Shown here piece by piece: positions 12,834-20,845 of a stretch of 64,000 nucleotides of DNA. Under the pieces are notes generated by a model that made no database searches, was not told the origin of the DNA, and saw nothing but the letters and a program-made list of their open reading frames with translations. Origin of the DNA: Corynebacterium hylobatis (GTDB lineage: Bacteria; Actinomycetota; Actinomycetes; Mycobacteriales; Mycobacteriaceae). The stretch spans positions 1 through 64,000 of the forward strand of contig NZ_RXHJ01000005.1 in assembly GCF_003955685.1 (NCBI RefSeq), given 5' to 3'. Positions within the stretch are counted from its first letter, which is position 1, and each line of letters starts with the position of its first letter. The position numbers and the translations under genes are program-made.

Positions 12834-13304
12834 ATGGCCAGACTGCACGTCATCTTCGATAATCCGGTTATTCCGCCGAACACGGGTAACGCCATCCGCA
12901 TGTGCGCCGGTACGGGCGCACATCTGCACCTGGTGGAGCCACTGGGTTTCGACCTCACGGAGAAGCATCTGCGGCGCGCCGGCCTGGACTACCACGACCT
13001 GGCCGACGTCACCGTGCACCCGGATCTCGACGAATGCTTCTCGACGCTCCCCTCCTCCCGCATCTTCGCCTTCACCACCCGCGCCCCCGTGTGGCACACC
13101 CAGGTCCAGTGGCGCGAGGGCGACGCCCTGCTCTTCGGCACCGAACCGACCGGCATCCCGGAGGAGCACCTGGCGCATCCGCGCATCGAGCACGAGGTGC
13201 GCATCCCCATGATCCCCGGGCGCCGTTCCATGAACCTCTCCAACTCAGCCGCGGTGGCCACCTACGAGGCCTGGCGTCAACTGGGATTTCCGGGAGCGCT
13301 GTAG
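12834..13304 (+). CDS. trmL: tRNA (cytidine/uridine-34 2'-O)-methyltransferase, TrmL type
   Basis: A 156-residue SPOUT-class (SpoU/TrmL) enzyme that uses SAM to 2'-O-methylate the wobble nucleotide of certain tRNA-Leu species. Motif 1 is seen as [18 protein letters not shown] near residue 9 and motif 2 as [11 protein letters not shown] near 102. Motif 3 is [20 protein letters not shown] (residues about 122-141), the trefoil-knot SAM site. The length is typical of the short TrmL/CspR form lacking extra domains. The open frame reaches back to 11322, but that part is antisense to folD. The ATG at 12834 is the first start after the divergent folD promoter. Confidence 0.9.
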   Translation: MARLHVIFDNPVIPPNTGNAIRMCAGTGAHLHLVEPLGFDLTEKHLRRAGLDYHDLADVTVHPDLDECFSTLPSSRIFAFTTRAPVWHTQVQWREGDALLFGTEPTGIPEEHLAHPRIEHEVRIPMIPGRRSMNLSNSAAVATYEAWRQLGFPGAL

Positions 13305-13396
13305 ACAGATCTCCCCCTCGTCGTATGCCGTCGGTGGAAGTCAGCCCGCCAGGTTCCTACTGTGGAAAGTAAAACGCTGTCTCTGATCCGAGGTGC

Positions 13397-16075
13397 ATGG
13401 TGCTCCAGCCCACTACGAGTCCGCAACAATGGCACGCACTGGGACAGTCCGAGGTCCGTGCTCTTCTGCGCACCACTGACCAAGGGCTCAGCGTTGAGGA
13501 GGCCCGTACCCGGCTGCTGGATCTGGGGCCCAACGAGATCCAGGAACGACCGCCGGACCGCTGGTACCAGGTACTGCTGCGCCAGTTCCGGTCCCCCATG
13601 ATCCTCTTTCTCCTCGCCGCCGCAGTGATCACGCTGTTCCTGCACGAGTGGTTCGACTCCTTCGTGATCCTGCTGACCCTGCTGCTCAACGCCTCCCTCG
13701 GGTTCTGGCAGGAGCGCAAGGCCGAACACGATGTGAAGGCCCTCAGACAGCTGACGGTCGCCGAGGCCACGGTGGTGCGCTCCGGTACCGCCGAGCGCAT
13801 CGCTGCGCGTGAACTGGTGGCCGGCGATCTCGTCCGGCTCGAATCCGGTGACAAGGTGCCGGCTGACCTCCGCCTGACGGACGTACATGACCTGCAGATC
13901 AATGAGTCAATGCTCACGGGCGAAGTGCTGCCTGTGCTGAAGTCGACCGGTCCGCATCCCGAGGACACCGACCTCAGTGACAGGCTCAACATGGCATACT
14001 CCGGCACGCTCGTGGCCTCAGGGCGCGCGAGCGGCACCGTCGTCGCCACCGCTCTGGATACCGAACTGGGCGCCATCGCCCAATCTGTCCAGGTCAAAGC
14101 CCAGAAGACACCGCTGCAGAAGCTCACCGACCGCCTTGAGAAATACATCGCCGTAGTCGTCATCGCGGTCGCCGCGTTGATTTCCGTGGTCTCTGTCCCG
14201 CTGGGCACCACTGCCTCCGAGGCCTTCCGCAACGCAGTCGCACTCATCGTGTCCGCGCTGCCGGAGGCCCTCCCGATCGTCTTCACCGTCACGCTCGGCG
14301 TGGGCGTGTCCCGGATGGCGAAACACAGAGCCGTCATCCGCAACCTCCCTTCCGTCGAGACGCTCGGCTCCACCGACATCATCGGTTCAGACAAGACCGG
14401 AACTCTCACCATCAACCGGATGACCGTGGAGAAGCTCTGGACCCCCGACGGTCAGGAACTCGATGTCACCCGACTCCCCGGGGACGGCAGCGCACTCAGC
14501 GCCACCCAACGCCGATCACTGCGCACCGGTGCGCTCAGCAACGAAGCCGAGCCCCGCGCGGGCACCGACCAGGAGTTCGGCCTGGTCGGCGACGCCGTCG
14601 ACGTCGCCATGGCTGCCGCCGGTCTACGCACCGGTGCAGTCTCCGCCGGGGAACGCGAAACCGGGCCGGTGGCGGCCAACGCTTACGAACCCGAGAAGAA
14701 GTACTCCCAGGCGATGTTCCGCACGGCCGACGGGCACGTCCTGCATGTGAAAGGGGCCCCGGAAACCATCCTTGATTTCTGTTCGTCCATGGACACCCCG
14801 GAGGGCCCCGTGCCGCTGGACGGGGAGATGATACAGCAGGCGAGCCAGGAACTGGGCGGACGTGGACTGCGGGTCATCGCCACCGCCTCAGTGGAGGTAC
14901 CCGCGGCAGAGTACGGGGAGTCGCTCGATGAACCACGCGGGCTGACCTTCACCGGGCTCCAGGGGATGATGGACCCTCCCCGGGAGGGAGTGAAACAGGC
15001 GATCGCCGACTGCCAAAGCGCCGGAATCCGGGTCATGATGATCACCGGCGACCATCCCGGCACGGCCGAGGCAATTGGGCGACGGCTGGGACTGAGGAGC
15101 AGGCTCGGCCCGCTGACCGGCGCCGAGATGGCCAGGCTCGACGACTCCGAGCTCCGCGGGCGACTCCGGGACACCTCAATAGCGGCGCGGATGAGCCCCC
15201 AGGACAAGCTGCGCATCGTCCAGGTGCTGCAGGAAGCTGAGAACATCGTCGCCATCACCGGGGACGGTGTGAACGATGCCCCCGCCCTCAGAGCGGCCGC
15301 TGTCGGGATCGCCATGGGAAAATCCGGCACTGATGTCGCCCGGGAGTCCGCGGACCTCGTGCTCGCTGACGACAACTTCGTCACCATCGTGGAAGCGGTC
15401 CGCCAGGGCCGGGTGACCTTCGCCTCCATCCGGAAGGCCACCCACTTCCTGCTCGCCAACGGTCTGGCCGCGATGCTCGCGGTTGCCCTGAACACATTCA
15501 GCGATCTGCCGCTGATCTTCCTGCCCGCGATGCTGATCTTCATGAACGTGATCACCAACGGTATCCAGGACATCGCGCTCGGCTTCGAACGCGGCGAAGG
15601 AGATGAGCTCAGACAACCGCCCAGGTCCCAGTCCGAGGGCATTCTCGGGCGCACCATGCTCATCCGCACATTGGTGACGGGCACCTGGATGGGGCTGGGT
15701 ACCCTCCTCGTGTACAACCTGGCACAGGACGCCGGGTTCGCCCTCGACCATGCCCGAACCCTGGCCCTGATCACGATGGTGATGTTCAACTTCTTCAACG
15801 TGTTCAACTCCCGTGCGGAGCGGGTGTCACTTTTCCGGCTCAACCCCTTCGGCAACCCGCTGCTGTTGATCTCCTCTTTCGCCGCACTGCTCCTGCAGTG
15901 GGGTGCGATGAGTTGGGAGGTATCCGCTGAGCTCATCGGACTGGCCCCGTTGAGTGCAGCGGAGTGGTTGTTCTGCACCGCGGTCGGCGCAACCGTGATG
16001 GTGCTGGTGGAGGTCGAGAAACTGATCCGGCAGATCGTCGCCCGCCGTTCACCGACCGACTCGGAAAAAGGTTGA
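13397..16075 (+). CDS. P-type cation-transporting ATPase (P2-like)
   Basis: An 892-residue HAD-IC P-type ATPase. Features in order: cation ATPase N-terminal domain (1-65), TM1-2, actuator domain with SMLTGEVLP (near 174), and TM3-4 with ALPEALPIVF. The phosphorylation motif is GSDKTGTLT (Asp332), followed by the nucleotide-binding domain with KGAPE, hinge TGDHPGTA and GDGVNDAPAL, and six C-terminal helices. Sequence and domain order resemble Ca2+/Mn2+-type P2A pumps. The ion-site motif in TM6 reads NVITNGIQDIALGFE instead of the N-x-x-T-D-G-x-P-A of SERCA, and TM4 has PEALP instead of PEGLP, so the transported ion is uncertain. AGG lies 7 bases before the ATG. It stands alone. Confidence 0.88.
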   Translation: MVLQPTTSPQQWHALGQSEVRALLRTTDQGLSVEEARTRLLDLGPNEIQERPPDRWYQVLLRQFRSPMILFLLAAAVITLFLHEWFDSFVILLTLLLNASLGFWQERKAEHDVKALRQLTVAEATVVRSGTAERIAARELVAGDLVRLESGDKVPADLRLTDVHDLQINESMLTGEVLPVLKSTGPHPEDTDLSDRLNMAYSGTLVASGRASGTVVATALDTELGAIAQSVQVKAQKTPLQKLTDRLEKYIAVVVIAVAALISVVSVPLGTTASEAFRNAVALIVSALPEALPIVFTVTLGVGVSRMAKHRAVIRNLPSVETLGSTDIIGSDKTGTLTINRMTVEKLWTPDGQELDVTRLPGDGSALSATQRRSLRTGALSNEAEPRAGTDQEFGLVGDAVDVAMAAAGLRTGAVSAGERETGPVAANAYEPEKKYSQAMFRTADGHVLHVKGAPETILDFCSSMDTPEGPVPLDGEMIQQASQELGGRGLRVIATASVEVPAAEYGESLDEPRGLTFTGLQGMMDPPREGVKQAIADCQSAGIRVMMITGDHPGTAEAIGRRLGLRSRLGPLTGAEMARLDDSELRGRLRDTSIAARMSPQDKLRIVQVLQEAENIVAITGDGVNDAPALRAAAVGIAMGKSGTDVARESADLVLADDNFVTIVEAVRQGRVTFASIRKATHFLLANGLAAMLAVALNTFSDLPLIFLPAMLIFMNVITNGIQDIALGFERGEGDELRQPPRSQSEGILGRTMLIRTLVTGTWMGLGTLLVYNLAQDAGFALDHARTLALITMVMFNFFNVFNSRAERVSLFRLNPFGNPLLLISSFAALLLQWGAMSWEVSAELIGLAPLSAAEWLFCTAVGATVMVLVEVEKLIRQIVARRSPTDSEKG

Positions 16076-16136
16076 ACCGCCCGTAACCCCAGGTACAGTC
16101 AGGGCGACCGGACAGCGGCCAGCAGAGGAGCAGTTG

Positions 16137-16418
16137 ATGAGGAAGACCACTTCACTCAAGGACGGTACCGTCCTCAGCACCAAACGGATGGAGGGCGTCG
16201 ACGGCGCTGGATTCCCACCGCACACAGCCTCCCACGAATCTGCACTGGTCATCCTCGAGGGCACCTGCACCATCACCTTCGGGGAGGTGTCCCATGAGCT
16301 GCACGCCGGGGACACCTTCATCATCCCCGCCGATGAGGTACATCAGGTTGTCGGTCTCCCGGATTTCACCGCAATCCACGTCATGCCCAGGGACATCCGC
16401 TTCAACTTCAAGGTGTAG
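16137..16418 (+). CDS. Small cupin-domain protein
   Basis: A 93-residue single-domain cupin. Cupin motif 1 is seen around HESALVILEGTCTITFGEV and motif 2 around LHAGDTFIIPADEVHQV. Metal ligands would be His29-Glu30 (HE) and His in DEVHQV, and the GxxxxxxExxxxG pattern is only partly kept. GAGGAG lies 6 bases before the ATG at 16137; a TTG one codon earlier is the alternative. TACAGT at 16091-16096 is a possible -10. It is unlinked to a catabolic operon and follows the P-type ATPase by 61 bases. Function beyond small-molecule or metal binding is unknown. Confidence 0.8.
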   Translation: MRKTTSLKDGTVLSTKRMEGVDGAGFPPHTASHESALVILEGTCTITFGEVSHELHAGDTFIIPADEVHQVVGLPDFTAIHVMPRDIRFNFKV

Positions 16419-16464
16419 GACCGCACCCTCGCCGTCCCGGCACCACCACCCCTAAACCCACCCC

Positions 16465-16480
16465 GCGAACAATCGTTCGA
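16465..16480. promoter_or_regulatory. LexA (SOS) box upstream of the YdjM-like gene
   Basis: GCGAAC-AATC-GTTCGA matches 15 of 16 positions of the actinobacterial/Gram-positive SOS box TCGAAC-N4-GTTCGA. It lies 54 bases before the GTG of the DUF457/YdjM-like gene, close to a possible -35 (TTGTGT, 16483-16488) and -10 (TATTGT, 16491-16496). E. coli ydjM is itself LexA-controlled, which supports the reading. Confidence 0.65.
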
Positions 16481-16533
16481 ACTTGTGTCGTATTGTCGAT
16501 GTCGACATACGGACACCGAGGGAGTGATGGACA

Positions 16534-17316
16534 GTGGTGATGGGACCGACCCACGCGATGAGTGGGGCTGCCGTGGGGCTGGCCGTCGCGCAGATGCTGC
16601 CCGCCGAGTGGGGTGGGGTCACCACCGCGCAGGAGGCCTTCGTCTACGCCGGCCTGGCCGCCGGGGCTGCCCTGTTGCCGGACCTGGATTCCCCGCAGGC
16701 CACGGTCGCGCGTTCCTTCGGCCCCCTGTCCCAGGTGGTTTCGCGCGGGGTGGAGAATTTCTCGCAGGGTGTGGTCAACCTGACCCGTGGCCGCAGGGAC
16801 CCCCGCTGCAACAACGGCCACCGCACCCTGACGCACACCGTGTGGTTCGCCCTGGCGGCCGGCGCCGGGGCGACGGCACTGATCGGGGCCTACGAGAAGC
16901 CGGCGGTGATCGGACTGCTGTTCTTCCTGCTCAGTCTGGCCATCCGCGGCCTGCTGCCCGAATGGTCGAAGAAACATGACTGGATTGTCGTCACCGGTGC
17001 CGCAGCGGCGTTGGCCTACGGGGCGTGGACCTTCGTCCCTGCCGCTTCCCTGGGACTGGTAATGGGTTCGGCGGTGACGGTCGGTGTGGTCACCCACCTG
17101 CTCGGGGACATGGCCACCAAGGCGGGTATCCCCGCCTTCGCCCCGGTGCTGCCCCTGCGTGGACGACGCTGGTGGAAGCTGCGGCTGCCCGGTTTCCTCA
17201 GCATCAAGGCCTCAGGCCCGGGCGACAAAGCCCTGCTCAGCATCTTCTCGGTGCTCGTTGTTATCCAGATCGGCTTCGTGGCCTCCCCACCGCTGATCGC
17301 CGCACTGGGTCTGTGA
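16534..17316 (+). CDS. YdjM/DUF457-family metal-dependent hydrolase-like membrane protein
   Basis: A 260-residue membrane protein of the YdjM/YfhO-like DUF457 family (annotated as inner-membrane, metal-dependent hydrolase). Family hallmarks are GPTHAMSGAAVGLA at the N terminus, LLPDLDSPQATVAR near residue 48 (Asp-rich metal motif), GHRTLTHTVWF near 90 (His-rich motif) and a late HLLGDMATKAGIP near 185. Five or six helices are spread through the chain. The GTG at 16534 is preceded by GAGGGAG at 9 bases; an ATG two codons later is possible. It is convergent with the PH-domain gene, 1 base apart. The LexA-type box suggests DNA-damage induction. Confidence 0.85.
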   Translation: MVMGPTHAMSGAAVGLAVAQMLPAEWGGVTTAQEAFVYAGLAAGAALLPDLDSPQATVARSFGPLSQVVSRGVENFSQGVVNLTRGRRDPRCNNGHRTLTHTVWFALAAGAGATALIGAYEKPAVIGLLFFLLSLAIRGLLPEWSKKHDWIVVTGAAAALAYGAWTFVPAASLGLVMGSAVTVGVVTHLLGDMATKAGIPAFAPVLPLRGRRWWKLRLPGFLSIKASGPGDKALLSIFSVLVVIQIGFVASPPLIAALGL

Positions 17317-17317
17317 G

Positions 17318-18640
17318 CTAGAGCCGGAGTTCCCGGCTACGCAGGGCGTCGAGAAGCGCCCGACCATCCTCCGGGCTGAGGTCCTCCCCGGCCATGGTCA
17401 CCGGGCCGGGCACGAGATCGAAACGCACGGTGCACAGACCGAAGAGCTGTTGCAGGGGGCCACGCGTGAGCGACAACTCCTGGATATGCGAGGGGTGGAT
17501 GATCTTGACACGGCGGGCGAGTCGGCCACGGTGGACCACGACGGCGTCATCAAGCAGGGTCACCGCCTGCTGGTGCAGATCCACCGGGGAGACCCATTTC
17601 GCCACCGGTGGCGACGTGAAGGTCGGGGTGGTCGCCCCCTCCGGGCGTGCGACGGCGTCGATGGTGGCCGCATCAAGCGGTCCGACCAGCTCCAGCAGCT
17701 GCAGAGCCTGCTCGCGGGAACCGACAGGCAGCACGCGGGTGGTGCCGGTGCCCTTGGTGTCCACCGCGCCATAGCCGGCAACGGAGACCTGGACGTACCA
17801 CCAGCCGGGGATGCGCCACAGTATCGGTTGGTGGACCTTCACCCCGTGGATGCGGTGCAGCGGGATCGACTGCCTGCGCCGGTCCGCCAGCCCGTAGGAG
17901 AGGTGGAGGGTGTCATCGGCCAGGTGGGCGGTGAACTGCCAGCTGCTGTCGATCTGATTCCAGATCACCGGCACGATTCCGATGGCGATGGGCACCGCCG
18001 CTGCCCACGTCAGGGGCGTGAGAATGAGCCCGAGGATGATGAGCAGCGCGCTGATGGACAGCCCCTGCAGGGCTGCCCCGGCCAGGGAACGGGTGATGGG
18101 GATCTGCGGCACCACGACCCGGCCGGCGGGTTCCGGGGCAGTCTCCGGCGCTGGTGTGGTCCCGCGGGAACGCCCGAGGACCTCCGCCCGCAGCTGCTCG
18201 GCCACATCCCGGGGCAGGTAGGCGATCTCGATGACGGAGTCACCGCCGCCGGCGGTCTCCACCCGCACTGCGGCGAGCCGGAAGATGCGCGCGATGACCG
18301 ATTCCACAACGTCGACGGCCTGGATCCGGTCGTAGCGGGCGGTGCGCAGCTGAGTGTTCAGCACGCCGCGTTTCAGGGAGACCTCCTCGGCGGTGAGCCG
18401 GTAACCGGTCGCCCGCCACCAGATGCGGGAGATCAGCCAGACCAGCCCGCAGGCCGCGAGGAATACGACGATCCCGAGGAGGACCGGCAGGATGCTGCCG
18501 CTCCCCAACCAGGCGAGAGCTGCCCCGATGGCGGCCAGGTCGAGGTTGACGATGAGCACCGCGATGAGCGCCAGGATGAGCGTCCAGAAACGCAGGAGCG
18601 GGGTCAGCGGGTGGACGCGGCGGTAGTCTTCGCCGTTCAC
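17318..18640 (-). CDS. PH-domain (bPH2/YdbT-like) membrane protein
   Basis: A 440-residue membrane protein with paired N-terminal helices (residues 18-40 and 48-72) followed by a bacterial PH-like domain (YRLTAEEVSLKRGVLNTQLR, RIQAVDVVES). A second helix pair lies at about 190-235, then a second PH-like unit (LHLSYGLADRRRQSIPLHRI) and a third C-terminal unit (VVVHRGRLARRVKIIHPSHI). This is the YdbT layout. Its ATG overlaps the last 4 bases (ATGA) of the smaller PH-domain gene, the usual YdbS-YdbT pairing. Some homologues affect antimicrobial or envelope-stress resistance; the role here is unknown. Confidence 0.86.
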   Translation of the reverse strand: MNGEDYRRVHPLTPLLRFWTLILALIAVLIVNLDLAAIGAALAWLGSGSILPVLLGIVVFLAACGLVWLISRIWWRATGYRLTAEEVSLKRGVLNTQLRTARYDRIQAVDVVESVIARIFRLAAVRVETAGGGDSVIEIAYLPRDVAEQLRAEVLGRSRGTTPAPETAPEPAGRVVVPQIPITRSLAGAALQGLSISALLIILGLILTPLTWAAAVPIAIGIVPVIWNQIDSSWQFTAHLADDTLHLSYGLADRRRQSIPLHRIHGVKVHQPILWRIPGWWYVQVSVAGYGAVDTKGTGTTRVLPVGSREQALQLLELVGPLDAATIDAVARPEGATTPTFTSPPVAKWVSPVDLHQQAVTLLDDAVVVHRGRLARRVKIIHPSHIQELSLTRGPLQQLFGLCTVRFDLVPGPVTMAGEDLSPEDGRALLDALRSRELRL

Positions 18641-19086
18641 AGTCCGCTCATCCTCTCCCGGGCCCGGACCGCCAGGCGGTCCCGCAGGGCGTCGGCGGTC
18701 TCCGCAGGCAGCCCCTGGACAGCCGCGTCCGAGGTCGCGGAGGCGGTGTGCAGCTGCAGGGTCTTCATCCCCAGCCCGCGTTCGATGGGACCGGCGGTGA
18801 CATCAACGTACTGGATGCGGCCGTAGGGGATGACCGTGAAGGTGTGCCACAGTCGCCCCTTGGTGATCAACAGCTCATCCTCCGTCTCCTGCCAACCCAG
18901 CAACTTCACCTGCGCCGGTATCAGCCACACCTGCCACAGCAGCAGGACCAGGGCGGCGGCGGTGCCGATATGGAACCACGCGCTGAACACCACCCCCAGG
19001 ACAGCGAAGACGACGAGGACGACCACGATCCAGGGCAGCCGTCCCAGATAGCGGGCAGTGGTGAGCTTCGGGGAGACGGGATTCAC
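18637..19086 (-). CDS. PH-domain (YdbS-like) membrane protein
   Basis: A 149-residue protein with two N-terminal helices (about 20-38 and 42-60) and one bPH2 domain (WQETEDELLITKGRLWHTFTVIP, YGRIQYVDVTAGPIERGLGM). It is the small partner of the YdbS/YdbT pair and overlaps the larger gene by ATGA. The start is GTG at 19086 with TAGGCT exactly 7 bases upstream, a leaderless-type promoter. Divergent from a possible tiny ORF. Function unknown. Confidence 0.85.
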   Translation of the reverse strand: MNPVSPKLTTARYLGRLPWIVVVLVVFAVLGVVFSAWFHIGTAAALVLLLWQVWLIPAQVKLLGWQETEDELLITKGRLWHTFTVIPYGRIQYVDVTAGPIERGLGMKTLQLHTASATSDAAVQGLPAETADALRDRLAVRARERMSGL

Positions 19087-19270
19087 GCCATCCAGCCTAG
19101 CCAGAGTCTGGTCGCACCCGGATTGCCCCCAGGGAACTCTCCGCGAGCTGGCCTACCAGCTCGACGCCGCCACCTCCGCCGCGAGGTTCGTCCTCCACGG
19201 CCTACTCTTCGCCGTGGTCCTGCTGGGTGTCCGGTGGCGGCAGCACACACAGGCGGAAGGGATAGGCTGA
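19058..19270 (+). CDS. Doubtful small ORF with one hydrophobic helix
   Basis: The frame from 19094 to the TGA at 19268-19270 reads like protein: TLRELAYQLDAATSAARF, then a hydrophobic segment VLHGLLFAVVLLGVRW and a polar end. In-frame start codons exist only at 19058 (ATG) and 19061 (GTG), inside the start region of the divergent PH-domain gene, and neither has a ribosome binding site. The stop overlaps the -10 hexamer of the next gene. It may be a decayed or mis-started small membrane protein, or chance. Confidence 0.3.
   Translation: MVSFGETGFTPSSLARVWSHPDCPQGTLRELAYQLDAATSAARFVLHGLLFAVVLLGVRWRQHTQAEGIG
19094..19099 (-). promoter_or_regulatory. -10 hexamer of the YdbS-like gene
   Basis: TAGGCT on the minus strand, 7 bases before the GTG at 19086; a leaderless-type arrangement. 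Confidence 0.5.
19263..19268 (+). promoter_or_regulatory. -10 hexamer of the 67-aa membrane protein gene
   Basis: TAGGCT followed by GAAGAGC and then the ATG at 19276: the same hexamer and 7-base spacing as at 19094-19099 on the other strand. Confidence 0.5.
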
Positions 19271-19275
19271 AGAGC

Positions 19276-19479
19276 ATGTCCGGCCTCGAATACCTCATCG
19301 CCAAGCTGCCCACCGGTGCCACCATCGCGGTGATCATCGCGTTCATCTCTACCCTGGTCACCCGCGAATGGCCGCTGGGTCTGCCGGACGTCCTCTTCTT
19401 CCTCGGGGTGTGGCTGGCCACCACGGTCATCGCCGCCGTCATCCTCATGGCCATCGAGATGTTCCGGGACCGGATGTGA
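19276..19479 (+). CDS. Small membrane protein (67 aa), unknown function
   Basis: A 67-residue protein with two helices, about residues 14-28 (TGATIAVIIAFISTLV) and 36-60 (DVLFFLGVWLATTVIAAVILMAI), separated by the short turn TREWPLGLP. The start at 19276 is supported by a -10 hexamer 7 bases upstream and no Shine-Dalgarno. It is convergent with qsuD, 12 bases apart. No family is recognised. Confidence 0.65.
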   Translation: MSGLEYLIAKLPTGATIAVIIAFISTLVTREWPLGLPDVLFFLGVWLATTVIAAVILMAIEMFRDRM

Positions 19480-19491
19480 CCTGGGGATGAC

Positions 19492-20349
19492 TCAGCTCAG
19501 GGAGAGAAAGGTCGTGCGCATTCTCTCCGCATCCGGCTCCAAACCCGTGAAGAGGCGGAAGGCGTCAACGGCCTGGTGGATGGCCATCCCTGTGCCGTCG
19601 AGCGTGCGGCAGCCGACCGCACGGGCCTCTGCCAGGAGCCGGGTCTCCAGCGGCATGTAGACCACATCCCCCACCCAGTGCCGGGGCATCAGGCAACTGG
19701 TGTCGAAGGCTGTGCCGGGGTGGGCGGGCATGCCCATCGGGGTCGCGTTGACCACGCCGTCGGCCCGGGAGATGATCTCCTCGATCCCCACGGCATCCAC
19801 CCCTCTCACGGCTTCCCTGCCGACGGCCGCATTGATCTCCTCTGCCAGGGAGTGTGCACGCCCCGGATCAAGATCAGCCACATACAGGCGTTCCACCCCG
19901 TGCGTCACCAGTGAGTATGCGACAGCGTTACCCACTCCCCCGGCACCGACCTGGACGACCTCGGTCATGGTGGCGTCCGCGAGTCCCTCCTCCAGTCCAC
20001 GTGCGAAACCGGTGACATCGGTGTTGTACCCCGTCGTCCTGCCCTCGGCGGAGATGACCACAGTGTTGACCGATCCGAGCTGGGCCGCCTGTTCCGAGAC
20101 ATGGTCGAGGAGCGGGAGGACAGTCTGCTTGTACGGGTGGGTGATGTTTAGTCCGTTGTAACCGGTGGCCCGCGCCGCTTCAAGGAGTTCAGCCAGGGTT
20201 TTTTCCCTGAGACGTTCAGTGCGGGTGTCCAGACGGCGGTACACCGTGGCGGCCCCGTGGGCCAGTCCCTCGGCTTCATGCATGGCCGGGGTGCGTGACA
20301 GGGAGATGTCCTCGCCGATCAGGCCGAGAAGAATGCTCTCGCGGTTCAT
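19492..20349 (-). CDS. qsuD: Quinate/shikimate dehydrogenase
   Basis: A 285-residue AroE-superfamily enzyme that oxidises quinate/shikimate to 3-dehydroquinate/3-dehydroshikimate. Family motifs are GLIGEDISLSRTPAMHEAEG (substrate Ser pair near residues 18-20), GLNITHPYKQTVLPLLD (catalytic Lys-Asp near 74), QVGAGGVGNAVAYSL (Rossmann loop near 137) and DGVVNATPMGMPAHPG. The GEDISLSRTP segment and the operon identify the catabolic QsuD rather than biosynthetic AroE. The ATG at 20349 lies 8 bases after qsuC. It is the last gene of the qsuA-B-C-D operon. Confidence 0.9.
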   Translation of the reverse strand: MNRESILLGLIGEDISLSRTPAMHEAEGLAHGAATVYRRLDTRTERLREKTLAELLEAARATGYNGLNITHPYKQTVLPLLDHVSEQAAQLGSVNTVVISAEGRTTGYNTDVTGFARGLEEGLADATMTEVVQVGAGGVGNAVAYSLVTHGVERLYVADLDPGRAHSLAEEINAAVGREAVRGVDAVGIEEIISRADGVVNATPMGMPAHPGTAFDTSCLMPRHWVGDVVYMPLETRLLAEARAVGCRTLDGTGMAIHQAVDAFRLFTGLEPDAERMRTTFLSLS

Positions 20350-20357
20350 GGTCTGCT

Positions 20358-20804
20358 TCAGTGTCCTTCGTTGTGGTGGGCCGCGAGGATATCCACGGCG
20401 AATCCGTATCCGGCGATGCCCGCGCCGGCGATGACGGCCTTCGCCGCCCCGGAGATGTAGGAGTGGTGGCGGAATGCCTCCCGGGCATGGGGATTGCTGA
20501 TGTGCACCTCCACGGTGGGTAACTCCGAGGCTCTGACGGCGTCGAGCAGCGCCACGGAGGTATGGGTCAGCCCGCCGGGATTGATCACACAACCAACGTG
20601 AGTTCCCCGCGCTCGGTGCAGTGCATCGATCAGGCCGCCCTCGTGGTTGCTCTGCAGGGCATCGACCTCGAGGCCATGGCCGGCGGCACGGTCCCGGACC
20701 AGTGCGACCACATCCTCGAGTGTCGAGTGACCGTAGATGTCAGGTTCCCGCTGCCCCAGCATGTTCAGGTTGGGGCCGTTCAACAGCATGATCCGTGTGT
20801 TCAC
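20358..20804 (-). CDS. qsuC: Type II 3-dehydroquinate dehydratase
   Basis: A 148-residue type II dehydroquinase that dehydrates 3-dehydroquinate to 3-dehydroshikimate; the family works as dodecamers. Visible motifs are MLLNGPNLNMLGQREPDIYG (catalytic Arg/Tyr loop), LQSNHEGGLIDALHRA, GCVINPGGLTHTSVAL and PTVEVHISNPHAREAFRHHS. The frame is open upstream, but the GTG at 20804 is preceded by AAAGGA at 7 bases and gives the family length. Its place between qsuB and qsuD indicates the catabolic role. Confidence 0.94.
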   Translation of the reverse strand: MNTRIMLLNGPNLNMLGQREPDIYGHSTLEDVVALVRDRAAGHGLEVDALQSNHEGGLIDALHRARGTHVGCVINPGGLTHTSVALLDAVRASELPTVEVHISNPHAREAFRHHSYISGAAKAVIAGAGIAGYGFAVDILAAHHNEGH

Positions 20805-20845
20805 GGTTGAGTCCTTTCTCAGATTGATGGCGGCAGGGACAGGGG

